Origin: Methanobrevibacter sp.
Lineage (GTDB): Archaea; Methanobacteriota; Methanobacteria; Methanobacteriales; Methanobacteriaceae
Length of the DNA stretch: 8,485 nucleotides
Direction of reading: 5' to 3'
NCBI GenBank assembly: GCA_016291275.1
Contig: JAEEWY010000060.1
Coordinates: 1-8,485 of the forward strand
In this document: in pieces, positions 1 through 4,298 of the stretch
Numbering within the stretch: the first letter of the stretch is position 1
Layout: each line of letters starts with the position of its first letter
Made by a program: the position numbers and the translations under genes
The notes under the pieces: generated by a model
The model's database searches: none
What the model was told of the DNA's origin: nothing
Seen by the model: the letters and a program-made list of their open reading frames with translations, nothing else

Positions 1-62
1 TTTTTTAAATTAATGTAATATTTGATTTTGAAATTATTTTTAATTGTATAAAATTTAATATA

Positions 63-70
63 TTTATAAA
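63..70 (+). promoter_or_regulatory. Candidate TATA box for the Cys-rich ORF
   Basis: TTTATAAA is centred about 40 nt before the ATG at 106, with an A-rich stretch upstream that could act as BRE. An archaeal start site about 25 nt downstream would fall near 92, inside the inverted repeat at 81-101. In sequence this AT-rich, TATA matches occur by chance, so this is tentative. Confidence 0.35.
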
Positions 71-80
71 TTTATCTTAA

Positions 81-101
81 ATAGTATAAAAACTATACTA
101 T
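81..101. repeat. 8-bp inverted repeat, possible operator, before the Cys-rich ORF
   Basis: The arms ATAGTATA (81-88) and TATACTAT (94-101) are perfect inverted copies around a 5-nt AAAAC spacer. The repeat ends 4 nt before the ATG at 106 and covers the predicted transcription start. It could be an operator for a dimeric regulator or a short hairpin in the 5' leader. Confidence 0.4.
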
Positions 102-105
102 AGAT

Positions 106-255
106 ATGGAAAAAAGAGAAGAGAAAGAATGTTATAATTGCAAATATTTAGAATTTGATTTGGATTTATGCACCCAATTCTTTTGCAATTATCATAAAAA
201 ACTGATTAAACAGGATGACAGTTGTGAAAACTGGGTAAAAAAAGATAAAAAATAG
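106..255 (+). CDS. Small Cys-rich protein, possible metal-binding knuckle (49 aa)
   Basis: This is an unrecognised 49-residue ORF that starts with ATG and ends with TAG. It has six Cys and one His in a regular layout: C9-x2-C12, C22-x4-C27-x2-H30, and C40 followed by E-N-W43. The spacing suggests a small zinc-finger-like or Fe-S fold, and the rest is highly charged (Lys/Glu/Asp). There is no signal peptide or membrane segment, so it is probably cytoplasmic. No clear Shine-Dalgarno sequence precedes the ATG. A TATA-like TTTATAAA lies at 63-70 and a perfect 8-bp inverted repeat at 81-101, just before the start. Small proteins with this CxxC...C...C..W look are common in methanogens, but I cannot name a function. 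The Cys pattern and the promoter-like upstream region support it as real; its short length limits confidence. Confidence 0.6.
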   Translation: MEKREEKECYNCKYLEFDLDLCTQFFCNYHKKLIKQDDSCENWVKKDKK

Positions 256-268
256 TAGAAATTATAAT

Positions 269-324
269 AAAAAAAGATTAAAAAAAATAGGAAATTGAGT
301 AATATAAGAATAAAAATTAAAAAA
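269..324 (-). terminator. Oligo-T terminator region after the SpoIIM-family gene
   Basis: Read on the minus strand, the region just past the stop codon at 355 holds four T-runs: T6 (319-324), T5 (312-316), T8 (280-287) and T7 (269-275). Clustered T-runs without a strong hairpin are the usual archaeal intrinsic terminator. Confidence 0.5.
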
Positions 325-354
325 TTGAATTATTTTATCTCAAATCCTATTAAA

Positions 355-996
355 TTAAACTCCTAATATAAAATTAGATAATGGAATAGAGACATATGCT
401 TCAATTGGAGCTGCTATAAGCAATAATATTGTACCAAAAATCATCAATACCAGACTTTGAATAAATCTTTTATTGTTTTCTTCATATGAAAAGATGACTT
501 TTTCCTTAAATCCATTCTTTTCACTTCTAATTAATCCCTTTAAAAAGTCTACTATGAATAGGAATAACAGGATTCCTGCAACTGATTGGATAACCATTGC
601 TGTAAACTCAAATATTCCATGAGGAATTAGATATATTATATACTGAATCCATCCTTTTGGCATGAAATGACTTAATAATGCCCCAGTTAATCCTAAACTG
701 ACTCCATTATATATAATTACAATTATTGCAGGGATACCGAATAATATAGACGCTATATAAACTTCTATTCCACCAAGCTCATTATGTAAAAAAAGTTCTG
801 TTGCAGTTACATTTCCATCTTTACTGCCACCAGCGGAATCTGGTGTATCATCTATAACATTTTCCATATGACCACCAGCTAAGGCAGCAGATAGAATAAA
901 TGTGATGAGAAAAATAGCATAAAATGCCAAAATCATCTTCTTATTTTCTTTTAATGAATCTATCAATAAATCTTTAAATTTTGTAATAATCTCCAT
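355..996 (-). CDS. SpoIIM/DUF95-family integral membrane protein
   Basis: This is a 213-residue membrane protein of the stage II sporulation protein M (SpoIIM, DUF95) family. There are hydrophobic segments at about residues 21-41, 78-106, 115-152 (probably two passes) and 179-205. Family hallmarks are visible: LFLHNELGG (68-76) leading into the second membrane segment, the intramembrane PHGIFE (125-130), and a late AAPIEAYVS (195-203) whose buried Glu is typical. In Bacillus SpoIIM takes part in forespore engulfment. Archaea do not sporulate, and the role of the archaeal members is unknown, although a function in membrane or envelope organisation has been supposed. The ATG at 996 lacks a clear Shine-Dalgarno sequence, and the next Met is at residue 21, inside the first membrane helix, so this start is preferred. 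The gene is divergent from the broken site-2 protease, with 177 nt between them. Confidence 0.85.
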   Translation of the reverse strand: MEIITKFKDLLIDSLKENKKMILAFYAIFLITFILSAALAGGHMENVIDDTPDSAGGSKDGNVTATELFLHNELGGIEVYIASILFGIPAIIVIIYNGVSLGLTGALLSHFMPKGWIQYIIYLIPHGIFEFTAMVIQSVAGILLFLFIVDFLKGLIRSEKNGFKEKVIFSYEENNKRFIQSLVLMIFGTILLLIAAPIEAYVSIPLSNFILGV

Positions 997-1145
997 AATT
1001 TTATATATGCATTTAAATGAATATCAATTTTACTATTTTTAAAATGTTTAAATTTATTAAGAACCTATTAGAAAATTCTAAGCATTAAATCTGAATTAGA
1101 CACTATCAAAAAATATAAGGAAACAGCAAAATATTTAGAAAAAAC

Positions 1146-1153
1146 TTTATATG
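1146..1153 (+). promoter_or_regulatory. Candidate TATA box for the site-2 protease gene
   Basis: TTTATATG is preceded by an A-rich BRE-like stretch (AAAAAAC). It is centred only about 24 nt before the ATG at 1174, so initiation at the usual archaeal distance would fall on or next to the start codon and imply a leaderless mRNA. No Shine-Dalgarno sequence is visible before this ATG. Confidence 0.35.
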
Positions 1154-1173
1154 GTAAGTAAATATTTAATTAT

Positions 1174-1691
1174 ATGTATGAATTTACAAAAAATGAAATA
1201 AGAGACTTGCTGATTGCATTTGCAGTGCTCTCAATTTCTTTTGCAATATGCAATGTTGGAACAGATCCATTTGGAATAGCTTCAATCTTGCCAATAGTCA
1301 TGATTGGTGTTGGTGCAGGATTCCTATTGCATGAGATTGGACACAAGTTCGTATCAATGAAATACGGTTACTGGGCAGAATTGCAATTGCAGGGCCAATG
1401 ACCAATATGGGACTTGCATTAGTGTTCATAATTATTGCTGCCTTGATATATCCTTTTTCAATCCACTCACAAATAGTTCATTTAATATATTTAATCTGTA
1501 CTGTAGGGTACTCTGTAAACAGTTATTTGGCAGCATTTAACCTATTGCCTTTTGCAACATTGGATGGAACTAAAGTAATGAAATGGAGCGTCTTGATTTG
1601 GTTTGTTGTATTCGCTATAGCTGCAATAATGACCTTGCTATCCATGACCATAGGCGCTGAAAACATGGTAGGTCTAATCATTGGAATGTAA
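1174..1691 (+). pseudogene. Site-2 protease (M50 family), broken by an out-of-frame internal deletion
   Basis: The product would be a membrane-embedded zinc metalloprotease that cuts substrates within the lipid bilayer. The first piece (1174-1401, 75 aa) has two hydrophobic segments and the zinc motif HEIGH (residues 53-57), then KYGYWAE, after which six out-of-frame residues lead to TGA. The second piece is in another frame. It reads in phase from ATT at 1380 (IAIAGPMTNMGLA), has its first ATG at 1398, and ends at 1691. It carries the third zinc ligand in NLLPFATLDG (Asp 56 of the 97-aa ORF) and more membrane helices. Intact relatives, as I recall them, have about 40 more residues between YGYWAE and IAGP, containing a GLLLALVTS-like helix. 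A deletion that is not a multiple of three therefore explains both the loss and the frameshift. The pieces overlap as ATGA (1398-1401), so coupled translation is conceivable, but the missing helix makes activity unlikely. Both halves are otherwise undamaged, which suggests a recent event or an assembly error. Confidence 0.8.
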
Positions 1692-1696
1692 GATTT

Positions 1697-1721
1697 AAAA
1701 TAAAAATAATCTATGAAAAAA
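1697..1721 (-). terminator. Short T-rich tract after the TfoX-domain gene
   Basis: In the minus direction a T6 run (1716-1721) directly follows the stop codon at 1723-1725, then T5 (1702-1706) and T4. The tract lies in the 31-nt gap between two convergent genes. It is short, so read-through is possible. Confidence 0.3.
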
Positions 1722-1722
1722 T

Positions 1723-2040
1723 TTATTTACTCTTTTTCTTAGGAGATGGAAGCTCATCATACATCGCTTCCAATAGCTCTTTTAAAAATTCCCTATCATC
1801 CACATCATCCACAAGCACCATTTCCTTTGCACCATCATAAGGAAACTCCATATCTGCTTCGGGCATCATCTCAATAGCTGCTTTTACAGGTTTTACGAGG
1901 AACCGGTCATCGTAGATTCCACCAATAATCTTGCTACGATAGTAGATAATGTATTCTCCCATCATAGCCCGATAGGATATTTCCTCCAAATCTGAAAGTT
2001 GCTCCAATATGTATTCTAAATATTCCTTACTTGATGACAT
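1723..2040 (-). CDS. TfoX N-terminal domain protein
   Basis: This 105-residue protein consists almost wholly of a TfoX/Sxy N-terminal domain. The helix SKEYLEYILEQLSDL is followed by a family-like core: MMGEYIIYYRSKIIGGIYDDRFLVKP (about 26-51) and then FPYDGAKEMVLVDDVDD (about 66-82). It ends in a Lys-rich tail, PSPKKKSK. In gamma-proteobacteria TfoX/Sxy regulates competence together with CRP. Stand-alone N-terminal domains like this one are common in other bacteria and some methanogens and have no established role, so no competence function should be assumed. A partial Shine-Dalgarno match (GAGTGAT) lies before the ATG at 2040. It sits 122 nt downstream of MEMO on the same strand, beyond a T-rich terminator-like stretch, so it probably has its own promoter. 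Its position after MEMO is unusual. Confidence 0.8.
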   Translation of the reverse strand: MSSSKEYLEYILEQLSDLEEISYRAMMGEYIIYYRSKIIGGIYDDRFLVKPVKAAIEMMPEADMEFPYDGAKEMVLVDDVDDREFLKELLEAMYDELPSPKKKSK

Positions 2041-2065
2041 AAGCGATCACTCAAAATAATAAAGT

Positions 2066-2160
2066 AGATTAAAATAAAAAAATTAAAAATAAATTAAGAA
2101 AAAAATTAAAATAAATTAAGATAAAATTAAAATAAATAAAAATTAAAAAAGTTTTTTTAA
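2066..2160 (-). terminator. T-rich terminator region after the MEMO gene, with degenerate tandem repeat
   Basis: Downstream of the MEMO stop codon the minus strand is almost pure T/A. A perfect inverted repeat, TTAAAAAA and TTTTTTAA around GT (2143-2160), abuts the gene end, and T-runs follow. The stretch 2083-2142 is an imperfect tandem repeat of a TTAAAATAAATTAAG-type unit (starts at 2083, 2106 and 2127). It very likely serves as an archaeal oligo-T terminator and separates MEMO from the TfoX-domain gene. Confidence 0.5.
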
Positions 2161-2162
2161 AT

Positions 2163-3011
2163 TTAATACCATACTCCAGATCCATATCCAACTACAGATG
2201 CATAATCCAAAGTTATGTCACCGCTTGTTGAATGCTGCAGGAGTTCAAAGTTCTTTTGGCCTAATTTTTTAGAAAATTCCATACTTACCATAGTTGGACC
2301 GTATCCACATATACTAATTTGTTCATTTTTTACAACTTGATAGAGCCCTTCAGTATTTGCATTGAACACTTCATTAAACACAAGGTTGTCATGTTCAATG
2401 GTCTTTTCCTGAGACTTAAAATGGGATAAATCAGTACTATCAATCAAAGTGATTTTTCTCCCCAAGTTTTGGCTAGATTCATAGATGGAATTTGCCAAAT
2501 CTTTAGATGTTTCAACAGATTGATCCATCATGCAGATTGGAACTATCTTGAAGTTGCTGTCAAAGTACTTTAGGAATGGAAGCTGAACTTCACAGCTATG
2601 TTCTTGAAGATGTGCCTTGAAATCAGCCTTAGCGAAATTGGAGTTCTTGATGATTTCATCTGCAAGTTCATTGTCTACATCACAAACTCCATTTGGCACT
2701 ACCCATGAACCTTCATTATATACAGAAACTTCTTCTCCAAAGCCAGTATGGTTAGGGCAAAGGATTACGAATGTTTCAGGATAACCGTCCTGAACTAATT
2801 TAGAATAAGCATGAGCTGCAGTTGGGCCAGAGTAAACATAACCAGCATGTGGAACCATAATTGCATTTACCTGTTTTTCCTTATTTATTCTTGATAGTTT
2901 AGGCACTTCACCAGGACCTAACCTATGTTTAAAACAGTCTTCAATGGATTCTCTTAAGTATTTTACATTACCTTCATAAAATTTATTAGCAACTATAGGT
3001 TCTCTAATCAT
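2163..3011 (-). CDS. MEMO family protein (AmmeMemoRadiSam system protein B)
   Basis: This is a MEMO1-family protein, a fold related to non-haem-iron extradiol dioxygenases. With the chosen start it has 282 residues. Conserved features are MVPHAGYVYSG (His55), CPNHTGFG (His88), EHSCEVQLPFL (His138), STDLSHF (Asp194, His197), ICGYGPT (Cys235) and the C-terminal DYASVVGYGSG. The His and Cys residues match the metal-like pocket of human MEMO. The biochemical role in archaea is unsettled. The family associates with AMMECR1 and a radical SAM protein, and in archaea often with mevalonate-pathway genes. An ATG 13 codons upstream (3050) is open in frame, but it has no ribosome site. The ATG at 3011 has GGGTGA (3016-3021) at 4 nt spacing, and MIREPIVANKFYEG is the usual family N-terminus. 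It follows rps2, as in related archaea. Confidence 0.9.
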   Translation of the reverse strand: MIREPIVANKFYEGNVKYLRESIEDCFKHRLGPGEVPKLSRINKEKQVNAIMVPHAGYVYSGPTAAHAYSKLVQDGYPETFVILCPNHTGFGEEVSVYNEGSWVVPNGVCDVDNELADEIIKNSNFAKADFKAHLQEHSCEVQLPFLKYFDSNFKIVPICMMDQSVETSKDLANSIYESSQNLGRKITLIDSTDLSHFKSQEKTIEHDNLVFNEVFNANTEGLYQVVKNEQISICGYGPTMVSMEFSKKLGQKNFELLQHSTSGDITLDYASVVGYGSGVWY

Positions 3012-3015
3012 ATTT

Positions 3016-3021
3016 TCACCC
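3016..3021 (-). promoter_or_regulatory. Ribosome binding site that sets the MEMO start
   Basis: GGGTGA on the minus strand lies 4 nt before the ATG at 3009-3011. It favours this start over the in-frame ATG at 3048-3050, which has no comparable site. Confidence 0.7.
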
Positions 3022-3090
3022 ATTTTTAAATTTTCATAATTAAATATCATTGAATAATTAATTTTCAGTTAAATATAGATTTAATTTACT

Positions 3091-3098
3091 TATATAAA
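3091..3098 (-). promoter_or_regulatory. Candidate TATA box for the MEMO gene
   Basis: TTTATATA on the minus strand matches the archaeal consensus exactly and has an A/T-rich BRE-like flank. Initiation about 25 nt downstream would be near 3070, giving a leader of about 60 nt to the start at 3011. Confidence 0.45.
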
Positions 3099-3140
3099 AA
3101 TTTATATTAAAAATAGCGAAATAGAAAATAATTTTGAAAA

Positions 3141-3190
3141 TAGATAAGAATTGGTAAAAATAGATAAAAATAGATAAAAATAGAATTTAA
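3141..3190. repeat. 10-bp phased A-tract repeat between rps2 and MEMO
   Basis: Five consecutive 10-mers share the same phase: TAGATAAGAA, TTGGTAAAAA, TAGATAAAAA, TAGATAAAAA and TAGAATTTAA. The two central units are identical. On the minus strand they give T-runs once per helical turn downstream of rps2. They may act as part of the terminator or as intrinsically curved DNA ahead of the MEMO promoter. Confidence 0.55.
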
Positions 3191-3254
3191 AAAGTTTAAA
3201 AAGTAAAAAAATATAGAAAAAAAGTTTTAATTAATTAATGAAAATTAATTAATT
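3189..3254 (-). terminator. Hairpin plus T-runs ending rps2
   Basis: A perfect 11-bp inverted repeat, AATTAATTAAT (3229-3239) and ATTAATTAATT (3244-3254) around a 4-nt loop, begins at the first base read past the rps2 coding sequence and overlaps the stop codon by one base. In the minus direction it is followed by T7 (3217-3223), T7 (3205-3211) and two T5 runs. The stem is all A/T and so thermally weak, but the arrangement is terminator-like. Confidence 0.6.
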
Positions 3255-3850
3255 TAGAACTTTAATTCAAAGTCAGAAGATTCAATGTCTAAATCTTCGT
3301 CTTCGCCAAGAATTCCTCTTTCTCTTAAGATTTGTCTTGCAAGTAACCAGTAGATTAAAGCAATAGCTTTTCTACCTTTGTTGTTAGATGGAACACAAAT
3401 ATCTACGTTAGCAAGTAAGTTTTCAGAATCGCATAAACCTACTACAGGAATACCGTTTTGTTTGGATTCTAAAATTGCTTGAGAGTCGGATCTTGGGTCA
3501 GTTACAACAATAACTTTAGGTTCAATGAATTTAGCGTATTGTGGGTTGGTTAAGGTACCTGGGATGAATCTACCAGGAATGGTTTTACAGCCAGTGATTT
3601 CACCGAATTTTTTAACAGGAGCTTGACCGTATTGACGGGTAGCTACTACTAAAATGTCATCTGGGTCGTATTTTGCTAAGAATTTAGCAACAGCTCTGAT
3701 TCTTTCATCAGTTTTACGAACGTCTAAGACATATAAACCATCGGATCTTACACGGAAAATGTATTTTTCCATGTCACTAGTTTTTTGTTGGGTACCAATG
3801 TGTAACCCAGCAGCTAAATACTTTTCTAAAGGGATTAATAAATCTGACAC
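3254..3850 (-). CDS. rpsB: 30S ribosomal protein S2 (uS2)
   Basis: This structural protein of the small ribosomal subunit has 198 residues, typical of the archaeal form. Conserved segments are GLHIGTQ (15-21), GRFIPGTLTNP (93-103), VVTDPRSDSQAILE (115-128), GIPVVGLCDSEN (133-144) and NNKGRKAIALIYWLLAR (156-172). An acidic tail (EDEDLDIESSDFE) follows. The start codon is GTG at 3848-3850, directly preceded by GGTGAT (3854-3859), an excellent match to the archaeal anti-Shine-Dalgarno sequence, 3 nt away. It lies 144 nt downstream of the ferredoxin, beyond a hairpin and T-run terminator, so a promoter of its own is likely. The order eno, ferredoxin, rps2, MEMO is conserved in Methanobacteriales as I recall it. 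Confidence 0.97.
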   Translation of the reverse strand: MSDLLIPLEKYLAAGLHIGTQQKTSDMEKYIFRVRSDGLYVLDVRKTDERIRAVAKFLAKYDPDDILVVATRQYGQAPVKKFGEITGCKTIPGRFIPGTLTNPQYAKFIEPKVIVVTDPRSDSQAILESKQNGIPVVGLCDSENLLANVDICVPSNNKGRKAIALIYWLLARQILRERGILGEDEDLDIESSDFELKF

Positions 3851-3853
3851 TTT

Positions 3854-3859
3854 ATCACC
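3854..3859 (-). promoter_or_regulatory. Strong ribosome binding site for the GTG start of rps2
   Basis: GGTGAT on the minus strand, spaced 3 nt from the GTG at 3848-3850, supports the non-ATG start of uS2. Confidence 0.75.
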
Positions 3860-3915
3860 ATATAATATAAAACATAATTTTATTGAAATTTTTTATTGAA
3901 TTAAATTTAATTATT

Positions 3916-3966
3916 AAAAAATAATTAAAAAATAAGAAAAGAATTCAATAAAATCCAAGGATTTTA
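3916..3966 (-). terminator. Hairpin and T-run terminator after the ferredoxin gene
   Basis: The inverted repeat TAAAATCC and GGATTTTA (3949-3966) can form a 7-bp stem with a CTTG loop on the minus strand. T-rich sequence follows in the direction of transcription, including T6 at 3927-3932 and T6 at 3916-3921. It is 28 nt past the ferredoxin stop and probably ends the eno-ferredoxin unit. Confidence 0.6.
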
Positions 3967-3994
3967 AATGAACTCTTGTCTAAAATCAACAAAT

Positions 3995-4186
3995 CTATTC
4001 ATCTTTGATAGTAATGCAGTCGTTAGGACACATGTCGACACATACTTCACATAAAGTACATTCGTCTTCATGATCAGTTACGATTTTGTCTCCGTCTAAG
4101 GAAAAGATTTCCATAGGACACATATCTACACATTCACCACAATCTGCATTTTCACATTTGCTTGCATCAATAATAACAGTTGACAT
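3995..4186 (-). CDS. Two-[4Fe-4S] ferredoxin
   Basis: This is a 63-residue low-potential electron carrier of the bacterial/archaeal 2[4Fe-4S] type, soluble in the cytoplasm. The second cluster motif is canonical: C43-x2-C46-x2-C49-x3-C53-P. The first has two extra residues between Cys 1 and Cys 2: C11-x4-C16-x2-C19-x3-C23-P. Both halves contain the related hexapeptide C-V-D-M-C-P, which reflects the internal duplication. One additional Cys lies at position 57. The protein is strongly acidic. Ribosome site GGTG lies 6 nt before the ATG at 4186. Its partner enzymes cannot be told from sequence; hydrogenases and oxidoreductases of methanogenesis are candidates. It is 112 nt downstream of eno on the same strand with no strong terminator between, so the two may be co-transcribed. 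Confidence 0.93.
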   Translation of the reverse strand: MSTVIIDASKCENADCGECVDMCPMEIFSLDGDKIVTDHEDECTLCEVCVDMCPNDCITIKDE

Positions 4187-4215
4187 TTTTACACCATTTT
4201 CTTCTAATTTTTTAT

Positions 4216-4265
4216 TAGTTAAAATTTAACTACTTATTAAAGTAAATCTCGCTCAAAAATTTACT
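4216..4265. repeat. Two palindromes in the eno-ferredoxin spacer
   Basis: A perfect 8-1-8 palindrome (TAGTTAAA, A, TTTAACTA; 4216-4232) is followed by a 7-bp inverted repeat (AGTAAAT at 4241-4247 and ATTTACT at 4259-4265). The first is centred about 38 nt before the ferredoxin start, where a promoter or operator would be expected. The second has a GC-richer loop containing GAGCGAG on the minus strand. Confidence 0.35.
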
Positions 4266-4298
4266 ATAATTATGATTTGAACTGAATTGAAAAGAAAT

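Noticed and set aside
355..1691. SpoIIM plus site-2 protease as a sporulation-like module (SpoIIM with SpoIVFB-like protease)
   Set aside because: The genes are divergent, the protease is broken, archaea do not sporulate, and both families are widespread with unrelated roles.
3012..3050. Extended N-terminus for MEMO starting at the ATG at 3050
   Set aside because: There is no ribosome site there, whereas GGGTGA precedes the ATG at 3011 and the family N-terminus begins at that Met.
3141..3190. CRISPR-like short repeat array
   Set aside because: The units are 10 bp with no spacers; it is a low-complexity A-tract array.
3654..3899. Plus-strand ORF of 81 codons opposite rps2
   Set aside because: It is antisense to the strongly conserved uS2 gene, and its protein has no recognisable features.
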